A DNA stretch of 34,217 nucleotides, from positions 1-34,217 of the forward strand of contig BDSY01000107.1 in assembly GCA_002897895.1 (NCBI GenBank), read 5' to 3'. The notes under the pieces are model-generated. The model was not told where the DNA came from. It did no database searches and worked only from the letters and a program-made list of their open reading frames with translations. This DNA comes from a bacterium BMS3Abin06 (GTDB lineage: Bacteria > Nitrospirota > Thermodesulfovibrionia > UBA6902). This document shows, piece by piece, positions 16,022 to 24,945 of this stretch. Position 1 is the stretch's first letter. Each line of letters starts with the position of its first letter. The translations under genes and the position numbers were made by a program.

Positions 16022-16243
16022 TCAGTTAATAAACGGGGGTTTTTTATCACCTAATCCGGCGCCGGACAGTTTTGTAAAGATATACTGCATTCCCACAGCA
16101 ACCAGGCCGATAAAAAACAATACAATAAATATCTTGGGCCTTTTGAACAATAAAAAAAGGAGAATAACCCCGGCAGAAATAGAACCTGCAGGATTGGCCT
16201 GAATATAATTTTGAATATCGACAATTAGTTTATCGAATGCCAC
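16022..16243 (-). CDS. Small two-span membrane protein
   Basis: This 73-residue protein begins with GTG at 16243, well supported by GAGGAGAC just upstream. It has an amphipathic N-terminus, two membrane segments (about 20-34, SISAGVILLFLLF; about 38-55, IFIVLFFIGLVAVGMQYIF) separated by the basic turn KRPK, and a C-terminal tail KKPPFIN. I do not recognise a family. It lies 20 bp after the CBM48 gene on the same strand and is probably co-transcribed. Confidence 0.6.
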   Translation of the reverse strand: MAFDKLIVDIQNYIQANPAGSISAGVILLFLLFKRPKIFIVLFFIGLVAVGMQYIFTKLSGAGLGDKKPPFIN

Positions 16244-16263
16244 GAAGTCTCCTCATATCCCTA

Positions 16264-16674
16264 TCAGACAACGACAACTGAATCGTCAGAGCCATATCCA
16301 TTCGGAATATACTTGTCGGCAAACCAGTCATTTTCCCATCGATTGGCATCAATGAGATATTTGAATTTGTATTCCCTGTTGCATGATAGTGATAAGGTCA
16401 CCTTAAAATCACCGTTTTTCAGTTTTTTCATCGGATGTTCAACAGCATTCCAATTATTGAAATCCCCTGCAACAGCAACTGACTTTGCATCCGGTGCCGC
16501 CTCTTTCGGCAACCTGAAAGTAACCTTGCATTGAGGAGCGGATTTCAGGTACTGTTTTCTTATAGTTGAAGGCATTACCTGCGATTTAGAAATGTTTTTT
16601 GAAGTCCTGCCTGTTATTTTAGCGCTTGTTGTTTGACTCTTGCCGTTAGTGGGTTTTTTCATCGTTTTTTTCAT
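16264..16674 (-). CDS. Stand-alone CBM48/AMPK-type glycogen-binding protein
   Basis: The 136-residue protein has a lysine-, serine- and threonine-rich basic tail (about 1-40), then a CBM48/isoamylase-N-like beta-sandwich (about 48-136). VAVAGDFNNWNAVEHPMKKL is the typical carbohydrate-binding block, and YKFKYLIDANRWENDWFAD the second. There is no catalytic domain. The ATG at 16674 is chosen because GAGGAGG precedes it; a longer frame to 16728 lacks such support. Binding to glycogen or starch is inferred from the family, and links it to glgB and the GH57 gene at 29-33 kb. Confidence 0.85.
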   Translation of the reverse strand: MKKTMKKPTNGKSQTTSAKITGRTSKNISKSQVMPSTIRKQYLKSAPQCKVTFRLPKEAAPDAKSVAVAGDFNNWNAVEHPMKKLKNGDFKVTLSLSCNREYKFKYLIDANRWENDWFADKYIPNGYGSDDSVVVV

Positions 16675-16799
16675 GTTAACCTCCTCATTATTCTGAAAAA
16701 TAAATTTTATTTTTTTCAATCCGGCCATATAATTCAGGAATATCCCTGATGCCTGTCATTATACATAAATCCAATGGGAAAGTAAGCACATTTAACAAA

Positions 16800-17300
16800 C
16801 TATGCCCACGGAGTGCCTCCGTCAACAATACTGTGCTCCTCCCACATAAACCAGTTCCCTGTATCCTGCAGAAAGCTGTAAGTATTTGCAAAGATATCAT
16901 GATGCCCTTCTTCTTCTCTGGCAAGCTTTCCAAAGAGCTCTCTCTCTTTCCCTGTTTCTGCTTCCGACATCAGCTTTTTGTAAAACTCAACTCCTTCTTT
17001 TTCCATTTGCATTGCAATCTTAAATGCTTCAAGCTCATCCGACGTGGCTTGAACTTTTTCCATCATTTCATCTTTCATCTGCTCAAAAACCGTCCTTATG
17101 TTTTCCATTGGATGCACTTCCTCTGCATGAACATCAAGCCCTTCAATTAACCGGGTAACAATTTCGAGGTGTTTTTTTTCGTCAACCGTTACAGTCTCAA
17201 ACATTTTTTTGCCCGCAGGATAATTTGTTTTCCGGGCTGCTTCCGTGTAAAACTTAATTGCATCTGTTTCCATTTTCACGGCTATTTCAATTGCATTCAT
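16800..17300 (-). CDS. Rubrerythrin-like ferritin family protein
   Basis: The 166-residue protein forms a four-helix ferritin-like bundle. The diiron ligand pattern is complete: AVKMETDAIKFY, TVDEKKHLEIV, MQMEKEGVEFY and AREEEGHHDIF. No C-terminal rubredoxin domain follows, so it is an erythrin without its own electron-transfer centre. The C-terminus continues as WFMWEEHSIVDGG. The ATG at 17300 has GGGGGAAGAG upstream and is preferred over 17318. A role in peroxide handling or iron binding is likely, fitting the superoxide reductase 0.5 kb away. Confidence 0.88.
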   Translation of the reverse strand: MNAIEIAVKMETDAIKFYTEAARKTNYPAGKKMFETVTVDEKKHLEIVTRLIEGLDVHAEEVHPMENIRTVFEQMKDEMMEKVQATSDELEAFKIAMQMEKEGVEFYKKLMSEAETGKERELFGKLAREEEGHHDIFANTYSFLQDTGNWFMWEEHSIVDGGTPWA

Positions 17301-17333
17301 TCTTTTCTCTTCCCCCATCCTTTGGTTATCCCA

Positions 17334-17642
17334 TCACTTGCATAAAATTAAGCCCTGCCGTTTACGCAAGATTAATGTTTGTTTATAAACAGCAGCAAGT
17401 CTGACTCCCGGTTCTTTCAGATAGACTGCATGCATGCATGGCTTTCTGCTCCATCGTCTCTTTAAACAAAACCTCTGTATTTGTTTTGTATCGGCCGCTT
17501 GCCGGGAAAGCTTTAGGTACAGGTTATATGACATTCCCATTGCCTGTGTCAGTGTATCCACCCCGTCTGTAACAGAATATTTTTCCATCTTTGATTCAAG
17601 GTCCTTCAGCGGAATTCCCGCTGATAAACCTGAACGCTGCAT
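17334..17642 (-). pseudogene. Decayed ferritin-like protein
   Basis: The frame reads GVDTLTQAMGMSYNLYLKLS, which resembles the first helix of rubrerythrin-like proteins, then loses similarity at AADTKQIQRF. In the next frame (about 17440-17475) LFKETMEQKAMHA continues the expected second helix with its E-x-x-(x)-H ligand pattern, and the first frame resumes with VYLKE. At least two frameshifts are therefore needed to restore a protein. The upstream part (WFMQRSGLSAGIPLKDL) may be the end of a rhodanese-like domain. It sits 16-34 bp upstream of the intact ferritin-like gene. Confidence 0.5.
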
Positions 17643-17729
17643 AAACCAGGTTCCGGCATCTTACTTCTACGCAAATTCTATCAAATTAAAACTGAATGTC
17701 AATCAGTTTGGCGAAATTCATATCCGGCC

Positions 17730-17757
17730 TTGACTAATAAAAATACCCTGATAAAAT
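17730..17757 (+). promoter_or_regulatory. Promoter of the superoxide reductase gene
   Basis: TTGACT (17730-17735), a 16-bp spacer and TAAAAT (17752-17757) lie 76 bp before the ATG. No regulator site is recognised in the leader. Confidence 0.45.
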
Positions 17758-17833
17758 GTAATATAAACAGTTACCTCGGGATTCGGGAATTAAGTTTAGG
17801 TAGTTCAAAACTTTCAAAAAAGGAGGATAGGAA

Positions 17834-18229
17834 ATGAGCAGAATAGGAGATCAATTTCAAAGCGCTGACTGGAAGGCTGAAAAACATGTGCCGGTTATAG
17901 ACTGCCCCGATGAAGTCGGAGCTGATGAAAACTTTAATGTGACAATAACGATTGGGAAAGAAATTGCGCACCCAAATACTACCGAACATCATATAAATTG
18001 GGTGCAGTTGTTTTTTAAGCCTGATGGAGAAAAGTTTACATACCAGGTCGCAAATTTTGAATTTACTGCTCATGGCGAATCAGCGGAAGGCGCCGATGCA
18101 GGACCGGTTTATACCCATCATTCCGTTACAGCAGCTCTCAGGATTAAAAAACAGGGAACCCTTTTTGCAACAAGCATCTGTAATATTCACGGTCTATGGG
18201 AAAGCTCAAAGGAAGTAAAAATAAAATAA
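17834..18229 (+). CDS. Superoxide reductase, class II (neelaredoxin type)
   Basis: This enzyme reduces superoxide to peroxide without making oxygen, a defence typical of anaerobes. The 131-residue protein has all ligands of the Fe(His)4(Cys) site in order: H18 in EKHVPVI, H46 and H52 in HPNTTEHHINW, C116 and H119 in CNIHGLW. E16 and K17 sit at the entrance of the site as in the family. The N-terminal desulforedoxin Fe(Cys)4 domain of class I is absent. It has a strong AAAGGAGG Shine-Dalgarno, its own promoter and a terminator, so it is a single-gene unit. Confidence 0.95.
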   Translation: MSRIGDQFQSADWKAEKHVPVIDCPDEVGADENFNVTITIGKEIAHPNTTEHHINWVQLFFKPDGEKFTYQVANFEFTAHGESAEGADAGPVYTHHSVTAALRIKKQGTLFATSICNIHGLWESSKEVKIK

Positions 18230-18258
18230 AAAAACCGGGCGTTTTTTCATACATGCTG

Positions 18259-18302
18259 CTGAAAGAGGAATGTAAAAAGCATTCCTCTTTCAGTTTTTTT
18301 AT
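18259..18302 (+). terminator. Rho-independent terminator of the superoxide reductase gene
   Basis: The stem CTGAAAGAGGAATG (18259-18272) pairs perfectly with CATTCCTCTTTCAG (18280-18293) around a 7-nt loop. Seven T residues follow. Confidence 0.9.
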
Positions 18303-18400
18303 TTACTCCATATGGAAACTGAAAGGGCACAAACGCGCTCAAATACTCTCACAGCAACCTTAAACATTAAATACGCCTCAGATACAAAACATGTTTTTTT

Positions 18401-18409
18401 TGCTATATT
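18401..18409 (+). promoter_or_regulatory. Extended -10 of the ftsH promoter
   Basis: TGCTATATT (TG-N-TATATT) ends 8 bp before the ATG at 18418. There is no clear -35 and no Shine-Dalgarno in AAATCAAT, so a leaderless or near-leaderless mRNA is likely. Confidence 0.45.
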
Positions 18410-18417
18410 AAATCAAT

Positions 18418-20310
18418 ATGGACGACAAGCCTGATTATAAAAAATTTTTAAAAGAAAAAATGATAGATCCCCAGTGGAGACTGGGTGCTGTTATTATTCT
18501 GACCTTTCTGCTTATGTTTATATGGAGCCAGATGCAGGGCACCGGCGGACCAATACGCTATAACATAGGCTACAGCCAGTTTCTTGAGCAAATAGATGCA
18601 AATAATATCGACTCCGTAGTAATAAGAAATTTAGAGGTGAGCGGTGAACTCAAAAAAGAGGCGGACATTTATCTTTCGGTTAGAAAAAAGTCTGTCACTG
18701 TAAAAATTTTTCAAACTTTCCTCCCATCCTTTCAGGGAGAAGACCTGCTTTCAAAATTAAAAGAAAAAAATGTATTGATTAATGTCGAACCAGCAGAAAA
18801 ATTGTCGCCTTTCTGGCAGTTTATAGTCGGTCTTCTTCCCTGGGTTTTAATTATCGGTTTCTGGATATTAATAATGAGGGGCGCTCAACGGGTTCAGGGA
18901 GGTCCCGGCGGGCTCTTTTCTTTTGGGGCAAGCAAGGCCAAACTCCATGATGTTCAAAAGGCTGCAATAACTTTCAAAGATGTGGCGGGAATGGACAACA
19001 CAAAAAAAGACCTGAAGGAGACTATAGAATTCCTGAAAGAACCCTCTAAATTCAGGAAACTCGGGGCAAAAATCCCCAGGGGCATCCTTTTATTCGGCCC
19101 TCCCGGCACGGGAAAGACCCTGCTGGCCCGTGCAGTGGCTGGTGAAGCAGGGGTACCCTTTTACAGTATCAGCGCATCGGAATTCATCGAGATGTTTGTC
19201 GGTGTCGGAGCTTCCCGTGTGAGGGACATGTTTCTGAAGGCAAAAACATCCCAGCCAAGCATAATTTTCATAGATGAAATAGATGCTGTCGGACGTACAA
19301 GAGGCACCGGGTTAGGGGGAGGCCATGATGAGAGGGAGCAGACCCTGAATCAGCTGTTGAGCGAACTTGATGGATTTGAACCCCATGAGGAAGTAATCGT
19401 TATTGCCGCAACAAACAGGCCGGATGTCCTTGATCCCGCCCTTCTCAGGCCCGGCCGGTTTGACAGGCATATCATAATTGACAGGCCCGGATGGAAAGAC
19501 CGTCAGGCCATTCTCGAGATTCATGCGAGAAACAAAATACTGGCGGAAGATGTTGACCTCGAAGATATAGCCAGGGGAACGCCCGGCATGACCGGCGCTG
19601 ACCTTGAGAATCTTACAAATGAAGCTGCTCTCATCGCAACAAGGGAAAACAAAGATAAAATATACAAAAGTGATTTTGAAGAGGCAAAGGATAAAATACT
19701 CATGGGAGCTGTCAGAGAAGAGACTATAAGCGATATGGAAAAAAGAATAACAGCATACCACGAGGCGGGTCATACTCTCGTTGCCCGCGCACTTCCCGGC
19801 ACTGATCCGATACACAAGGTCAGCATTATCCCCCGCGGCATGGCTATGGGAGTTACCCAGCAGCTCCCTGAAGAAGACAGGCACTTTTACCCTAAAAAAT
19901 ATCTGATGAATAAATTAGCTGTCGCCCTTGGCGGCAGGGTCGCGGAAAAAATAGTTTTTGATGATGTCAGCACAGGCGCTCAGAATGATATCAAGGAGGC
20001 ATCTTCTCTTGCTGAGAAGATGGTGGCTCAGTGGGGCATGAGTGATAAAGTAGGCCCTTTGACTCTCGGCAGGGGAGAGGAACATCCGTTTTTAGGCAAA
20101 GAACTTGCCCAGCCCAAGCATTACAGCGAAGATATGGCGTGGCTTATGGACCAGGAGATAAGGAGATTAATTATCGAGGCGGAATCCAGGGCAGAAGCGA
20201 TTTTGGGCGCTAAAAGGAAAGTCCTTGATAACCTGGCGGAAGCACTGATTAAAAATGAGGTCCTCGACAGGGAGGATGTGGAAAGGATAATTAAAGAGTC
20301 GGATGTATAA
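18418..20310 (+). CDS. ftsH: ATP-dependent zinc metalloprotease FtsH
   Basis: This membrane-anchored hexameric AAA+ protease has 630 residues. It has a short cytoplasmic N-terminus, membrane segment 1 (about 22-38), a periplasmic domain, membrane segment 2 (about 135-153), and the AAA module with Walker [10 protein letters not shown] (226-234), pore loop MFVGVGASR (259-267), Walker B IIFIDEID (282-289) and the second region of homology (about 328-349). Zinc-binding HEAGH is at 448-452. The length is normal for FtsH. It degrades damaged membrane proteins and selected regulators. It follows the superoxide reductase terminator and converges with mtaD. Confidence 0.97.
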   Translation: MDDKPDYKKFLKEKMIDPQWRLGAVIILTFLLMFIWSQMQGTGGPIRYNIGYSQFLEQIDANNIDSVVIRNLEVSGELKKEADIYLSVRKKSVTVKIFQTFLPSFQGEDLLSKLKEKNVLINVEPAEKLSPFWQFIVGLLPWVLIIGFWILIMRGAQRVQGGPGGLFSFGASKAKLHDVQKAAITFKDVAGMDNTKKDLKETIEFLKEPSKFRKLGAKIPRGILLFGPPGTGKTLLARAVAGEAGVPFYSISASEFIEMFVGVGASRVRDMFLKAKTSQPSIIFIDEIDAVGRTRGTGLGGGHDEREQTLNQLLSELDGFEPHEEVIVIAATNRPDVLDPALLRPGRFDRHIIIDRPGWKDRQAILEIHARNKILAEDVDLEDIARGTPGMTGADLENLTNEAALIATRENKDKIYKSDFEEAKDKILMGAVREETISDMEKRITAYHEAGHTLVARALPGTDPIHKVSIIPRGMAMGVTQQLPEEDRHFYPKKYLMNKLAVALGGRVAEKIVFDDVSTGAQNDIKEASSLAEKMVAQWGMSDKVGPLTLGRGEEHPFLGKELAQPKHYSEDMAWLMDQEIRRLIIEAESRAEAILGAKRKVLDNLAEALIKNEVLDREDVERIIKESDV

Positions 20311-20355
20311 CTCTATTATTCCCCGGGGGGATTACAGCCCCTTAAACATTAATCC

Positions 20356-21675
20356 CTATTGCTCCTGTATCTTTTCCCGCCATGCCCTTGCTTTAGCTAT
20401 TACCCCGGCTTCGTCCAGTGTGGCCGGCTGCCCTTTGTCAATGACAATTTTCCCGTTTACCATCACGGTTTCAATATCAGAAGGTCGCATGCAATAAGTA
20501 ATATGCGAGTATATATCATAGATCGGGGTCAGGTGGGGCTGATCAAGGCCGGCAATAATTAGGTCGGCTTTTTTGCCGGGTTTGATTGAGCCTGTTTTTT
20601 CTCCAAGTCCCAGTATTTCAGCACCGTTTTTTGTAGCCATCAGGAGCATTGTCTTGCTGTCGGCAATAGTAGCATCCATGGATACAGCCTTGTGGACTTT
20701 AGCTGCCGTTGACATTTCCCCCAGGATGTTCAGGTCATTGTTGCTTGCCGCCCCGTCAGTGCCGAATGCGACTTTAACACCTGCATTGAGCAGCTTTGGC
20801 AGAGGAGCAATTCCTGATGCAAGCTTAAGGTTGCTTTCGATGCAGTGAGACACTCCTACTTTTTTCTCTGCTAAAATTTCAATCTCTTTGCCGGTCAACC
20901 ATACACAGTGTGCTGCAAACAGACGTTCCGAAAGAAAACCGATATCATCGAGGTATTCGACAGGGGTCTTTCCATACCGTTTCTTGCATTCGGCAACCTC
21001 GAATTGTGTCTCGGCAAGATGCGTATGCAAAGGAACGTTATGCTTATCAGCCATTTCCTTTGCACGTTTATAGTTGTCCGGGCCGCATGTGAAGGTAGCA
21101 TGGGGAGCTATACAGGGCGTGATTAATTCACTATCTTTCCAATTGTTTATAAGGTCTTCAGCATGCCTGAAATAATCATCAGCCGATTGCGCTATGTCCT
21201 TCCACGGGAAATCGATTACACCTGAACCGAGGACGCCTCTCATCCCTATTTTCTCAAGTTTTCTTGCCGCTGTATCTTCATAAAAATACATATCGGCATA
21301 CGTTGTAACACCGGCCTTAAGCATTTCAAGACAGGCAAGCTCAACAGCATCATTTACGAATTCACTGCTAAGCCATTTCATTTCATTAGGCCAGATATGT
21401 TTTTCAAGCCACTCCTGCAAGGGAAGGTCATCGGCAAGTCCCCTGAAATAGACCATTGCAGCATGCGTGTGAGTATTGATTAATCCGGGGAATACGACCT
21501 TTTTTTTGCCTTCTATGATTTTTTCAGAGGTATATCTGCCTGAAATATCCGAAAATGTGCCGACGTCAGTGATAGTGCTGCCGGTAACGGCCACTGCTCC
21601 GTCATTTATAACGGAAAGATCCCCTTCCATTGTAATCAGATAATCAGCTCTTACGATAAGATCGACTTTTTCCAT
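20356..21675 (-). CDS. mtaD: 5-methylthioadenosine/S-adenosylhomocysteine deaminase
   Basis: The 439-residue protein is of the amidohydrolase superfamily (MtaD/TrzN/SsnA group). The metal-binding block NTHTHAAMVYFRGLADDLPL has H69 and H71, followed by HTHLAET (about residue 217), HCVWLTGKE, SHCIESNLKLASG and FGTDGAASNNDLN with the catalytic Asp. The DLPLQEWLEKHIWP stretch is typical of methylthioadenosine/SAH deaminases. It would recycle by-products of SAM-dependent reactions. GGAGGGG precedes the ATG. It follows asd on the same strand after 122 bp that contain an AACCGTGAACCGTGAACC-type repeat. Other amidohydrolase substrates cannot be excluded. Confidence 0.88.
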   Translation of the reverse strand: MEKVDLIVRADYLITMEGDLSVINDGAVAVTGSTITDVGTFSDISGRYTSEKIIEGKKKVVFPGLINTHTHAAMVYFRGLADDLPLQEWLEKHIWPNEMKWLSSEFVNDAVELACLEMLKAGVTTYADMYFYEDTAARKLEKIGMRGVLGSGVIDFPWKDIAQSADDYFRHAEDLINNWKDSELITPCIAPHATFTCGPDNYKRAKEMADKHNVPLHTHLAETQFEVAECKKRYGKTPVEYLDDIGFLSERLFAAHCVWLTGKEIEILAEKKVGVSHCIESNLKLASGIAPLPKLLNAGVKVAFGTDGAASNNDLNILGEMSTAAKVHKAVSMDATIADSKTMLLMATKNGAEILGLGEKTGSIKPGKKADLIIAGLDQPHLTPIYDIYSHITYCMRPSDIETVMVNGKIVIDKGQPATLDEAGVIAKARAWREKIQEQ

Positions 21676-21797
21676 TGTTCCCCTCCATTAGTTCCCTCCC
21701 CGGTTAACGGGCGAGCGGTTAGATTTACCACATATAACAGGGACACAATGTCCCCCATGCCAGTAACCGTTAACTGTCAACCGTGAACCGTGAACCC

Positions 21798-22817
21798 TTA
21801 TGCCCTTCTAATCAGTTCCTCGGCTATCTGCACAGCATTCAGGGCAGCGCCTTTTCTTAAATTATCTGCAGCGATCCAGATATTCAATCCGTTTTCAATT
21901 GTATCATCTTCCCTGACTCTGCCGACGTAGACTTCATCTTTGTTTGCAGTGTCGGCAGGAAGAGGGTAGATATTTTTCTCAGGCGCGTCAAAAACAATAA
22001 TGCCCGGTGCAGTTGAAAGCACGGCCCTTGCATCATTTGCCGAAAGTTTTTTCTCTGTTTCTATATTGATGGATTCTGCGTGTCCTCTGAATACAGGCAC
22101 CCTTACGGTGGTTGCCGTGACTTTCACTGAATCATCACCCAGTATCTTTTTTGTCTCATTTACCATTTTGATCTCTTCTTTTGTATAACCGTTATCCATG
22201 AACTTATCAATATGCGGAAGACAGTTAAATGCAATCTGATGCGGATAAACAACAGGCTTTATTTCTTTGAAATTTAATATGTCCGATGTCTGGTTGAGCA
22301 GTTCATCCATAGCCTTTTTGCCGGTGCCGGAAACAGACTGGAATGTGGTGACAACAACACGCCTGATTTTAGCGGCATCGTGTATCGGTTTCAGGGCAAC
22401 AACCATCTGGATTGTGGAACAGTTCGGGTTTGCAATTATACCCTTATGCCGTTCTATATCCTGCGGGTTAACTTCAGGAACCACTAACGGCACTTCCGGG
22501 TCCATTCTCCATGCACTTGAGTTATCAATAACAACACAGCCCGCTTTGGCTGCTGCAGGAGCAAATTCTTTACTCCTGTCACCGCCTGCAGAGAAAAGGG
22601 CGATATCTATTCCGTCGAATATTTTATCCGTAAGAATCTCTACAGTAACCGGATTATCATGGAAATCGATGCTCTTGCCTTCTGAACGCTCTGATGCAAA
22701 CAGCCTGAGTTTTTCCACAGGGAAATTCCTCTCTTCCAAAACCGAAACCATTTCATTGCCGACAGCGCCTGTTGCCCCGACAACGGCAACTATGTATTTA
22801 TCCTTCTTCTTCAACAT
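21798..22817 (-). CDS. asd: Aspartate-semialdehyde dehydrogenase
   Basis: This enzyme makes aspartate semialdehyde, the branch point to lysine/diaminopimelate, threonine and methionine. The 339-residue protein has the NADP-binding VGATGAVGNEM (about 13-23), the nucleophile C133 in ANPNCSTIQM, and VPVFRGHAESINIE with the acid/base His. The length is standard for the enzyme. AGGAGA lies before the ATG. It starts 8 bp after the leuB stop, so the two form an operon. Confidence 0.96.
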   Translation of the reverse strand: MLKKKDKYIVAVVGATGAVGNEMVSVLEERNFPVEKLRLFASERSEGKSIDFHDNPVTVEILTDKIFDGIDIALFSAGGDRSKEFAPAAAKAGCVVIDNSSAWRMDPEVPLVVPEVNPQDIERHKGIIANPNCSTIQMVVALKPIHDAAKIRRVVVTTFQSVSGTGKKAMDELLNQTSDILNFKEIKPVVYPHQIAFNCLPHIDKFMDNGYTKEEIKMVNETKKILGDDSVKVTATTVRVPVFRGHAESINIETEKKLSANDARAVLSTAPGIIVFDAPEKNIYPLPADTANKDEVYVGRVREDDTIENGLNIWIAADNLRKGAALNAVQIAEELIRRA

Positions 22818-22825
22818 CTCATCTC

Positions 22826-23893
22826 CTAAAGTTCTGTAACGTATTTTGCAACCAGGTCTCCTATCCCGGTCGTAGTGAGGCCCATCTTCCCGGCAGCAAG
22901 ACTTTTTAAATGATTTTCCGTAACCTTCATAACCGCCTGTTCAATCTCCCTGCCTGATTTCTCTTCCCCGAGGTGCTCAAGCATAATCCCTGCCGCACAA
23001 ATAGCAGCAAGAGGATTAATCATGTTTTTACCCTTATATTTGGGCGCTGAACCCCCGATCGGTTCAAACATTGAGACCCCTTCGGGATTTATGTTCCCTC
23101 CGGCTGCAATACCCATTCCACCCTGGATCATTGCGCCCAGGTCAGTAATAATATCACCGAACATATTATCCGTTACAATAACATCAAACCATTCAGGGTT
23201 CTTCACAAACCACATTGTTATTGCATCTACATGGGCATAGTCCGGGTTTATACCGGGATATTCTTTAGCCACGTCATAAAACGTTCTTTCCCAGAGATCA
23301 AAGGCAAAAGTAAGTACATTGGTTTTACCGCAGAGGGTGAGTTTATTATTTTTCCGCCGTTTTTTACAGTATTCAAATGCATAGCGGATACAACGCTCAA
23401 CTCCCTTTCTCGTATTAATGGATTCCTGCACAGCTATTTCATCAGGGGTACCTTTTTTAAAAAAACCACCGGCGCCGGTATAGATGCCTTCAGTATTTTC
23501 CCGGACAACAACAAAATCAATATGCCCGGGCCCTTTGTCTTTCAGTGGGCATTCTATGCCGGGATAGAGCTTGACAGGTCTTAAATTAATATACTGGTCA
23601 AGTTCAAAGCGGAGTCTCAGAAGAATTCCTTTTTCGAGTATTCCGGGTTTTACTTCAGGGTGTCCGATTGCACCGAGATAGATAGAATCGAATCTTTTGA
23701 GTTCCTCAATTGCACTGTCCGGAAGAATCTCACCGGTTTTTAAATACCTGTCACCCCCAAAATCAAAATAGGTTAAATCCAGCCCAAATCCCGCCTTATC
23801 AGCAACGGCATGAAGAACTTTTATACCTTCCGCTACAACCTCGGGCCCTGTTCCGTCTCCCGGTATTACCGCTATATTATATGTCTCAGACAT
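22826..23893 (-). CDS. leuB: 3-isopropylmalate dehydrogenase
   Basis: The 355-residue protein of the isocitrate/isopropylmalate dehydrogenase family oxidises 3-isopropylmalate in leucine synthesis. [13 protein letters not shown] opens the protein. [19 protein letters not shown] contains the substrate-binding arginines. The metal-binding aspartates lie in [11 protein letters not shown] and [18 protein letters not shown], and [20 protein letters not shown] is the cofactor loop. [13 protein letters not shown] favours LeuB over isocitrate dehydrogenase; a bifunctional or tartrate/homoisocitrate-type activity cannot be excluded. AAGGAGAT precedes the ATG at 23893. It lies 29 bp downstream of tRNA-Glu and just upstream of asd. 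Confidence 0.88.
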   Translation of the reverse strand: MSETYNIAVIPGDGTGPEVVAEGIKVLHAVADKAGFGLDLTYFDFGGDRYLKTGEILPDSAIEELKRFDSIYLGAIGHPEVKPGILEKGILLRLRFELDQYINLRPVKLYPGIECPLKDKGPGHIDFVVVRENTEGIYTGAGGFFKKGTPDEIAVQESINTRKGVERCIRYAFEYCKKRRKNNKLTLCGKTNVLTFAFDLWERTFYDVAKEYPGINPDYAHVDAITMWFVKNPEWFDVIVTDNMFGDIITDLGAMIQGGMGIAAGGNINPEGVSMFEPIGGSAPKYKGKNMINPLAAICAAGIMLEHLGEEKSGREIEQAVMKVTENHLKSLAAGKMGLTTTGIGDLVAKYVTEL

Positions 23894-23922
23894 TCTATCT
23901 CCTTACAGTTGAATAATTAAAC

Positions 23923-23998
23923 TGGTGGTCCCAACGGGAGTCGAACCCGTGTTTCAGCCTTGAGAGGGCCGCGTCCTGGGCCACTAGACGATGGGACC
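23923..23998 (-). tRNA. tRNA-Glu (CTC)
   Basis: The minus strand folds into a full cloverleaf. The acceptor is GGTCCCA/TGGGACC, the D stem GTC/GAC, the anticodon stem CGGCC/GGCTG with loop CTCTCAA (anticodon CTC), and the T arm ACGGG-TTCGACT-CCCGT. Discriminator A and an encoded CCA follow. It is co-directional with leuB-asd and may share its transcript. Confidence 0.95.
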
Positions 23999-24184
23999 GG
24001 ATATATTAAACATTAACGTCTGAAAAGTATCCTGACCTGAACGAATATGATAGTTTTTTTGTTCTCCGGCTGTCAAGAACAAAGCGATTCCTTTACGCAG
24101 CGCAATTGACAAAGTCTATAAATTTTTGAAATAATAATATTTACAGTAAAATTCATCTTCTATAATTCTGATCAGGTTTATATA

Positions 24185-24943
24185 TTGATTAAGTTTATTG
24201 CCACCAACAAATGGTTTCATAACCATCACGTTCTAAGGAATATCAATCTCGAAATAAGCAAAGGCGAAGTCATTGTTATATGCGGGCCAAGCGGAGCCGG
24301 TAAAAGCACTCTTCTCAGAACTATCAATAAGCTTGAATCCATAGATGACGGAGAAATAATTGTTGACGGCATGTATCTCTCAGACCCCAAAACCGACCTG
24401 ACCGCTCTCAGGGCGGAAATAGGCATGGTCTTTCAGCATTTCAATCTCTATCCTCATAAAACAGCATTAAAAAATATAACCCTTGCCCCGCGCAAGGTGA
24501 GAGGCCTCGGCAAAAAACAGGCAACAGAGAAGGCTTTAAAACTCCTTGAAAGGGTCGGGCTTACTCATAGACGTGATGCCTTTCCCGTACAATTATCAGG
24601 CGGGGAACAGCAGCGTGTCGCCATAGCCAGAAGCCTTGCAATGGAACCCAAGATAATGCTTTTTGATGAACCGACATCAGCCCTTGACCCTGAACTCATC
24701 AATGAAGTCCTTGACGTTATGGTTTCACTCGCAAAAGAAGGTATGACCATGGTTGTTGTCACCCACGAAATAGGCTTTGCGCAAAAAGTTGCGGACAGGG
24801 TTGTTTTTATGGATGATGGTGAAATAATCGAGACAGGAATCCCGCCGGATATCTTCGTAAATCCGCAACACCCGAGAACAAGAAATTTTATGAGCAGTGT
24901 TTTTCACATTCCGGTCTTCGGTGAAACAGAAGAGGAGAAATAA
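24185..24943 (+). CDS. Polar amino-acid ABC importer, ATP-binding subunit (GlnQ/GltL type)
   Basis: The 252-residue protein is an ABC ATPase of the PAAT (glutamine/glutamate/histidine) class. Walker A is GPSGAGKST (about 34-42), the Q-loop is [10 protein letters not shown], the signature is [16 protein letters not shown], Walker B is [14 protein letters not shown] and the switch is [10 protein letters not shown]. The start is TTG at 24185, and a TATAAT lies at 24161-24166. Two permease genes follow closely. The substrate is inferred from the family and is not specified by these proteins. Confidence 0.93.
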   Translation: MIKFIATNKWFHNHHVLRNINLEISKGEVIVICGPSGAGKSTLLRTINKLESIDDGEIIVDGMYLSDPKTDLTALRAEIGMVFQHFNLYPHKTALKNITLAPRKVRGLGKKQATEKALKLLERVGLTHRRDAFPVQLSGGEQQRVAIARSLAMEPKIMLFDEPTSALDPELINEVLDVMVSLAKEGMTMVVVTHEIGFAQKVADRVVFMDDGEIIETGIPPDIFVNPQHPRTRNFMSSVFHIPVFGETEEEK

Positions 24944-24945
24944 AG

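Noticed and set aside
19312-19884. 190-codon open frame on the strand opposite ftsH
   Set aside because: It lies wholly inside the conserved AAA and protease part of ftsH and has no motif or ribosome-binding site of its own.
22267-22839. 190-codon open frame opposite asd
   Set aside because: It mirrors asd codon by codon and ends in the leuB-asd junction; asd is fully supported by its motifs.
23923-23998. tRNA-Glu as an integration site
   Set aside because: Both sides are core genes or the ABC operon, and no partial tRNA copy or integrase is nearby.
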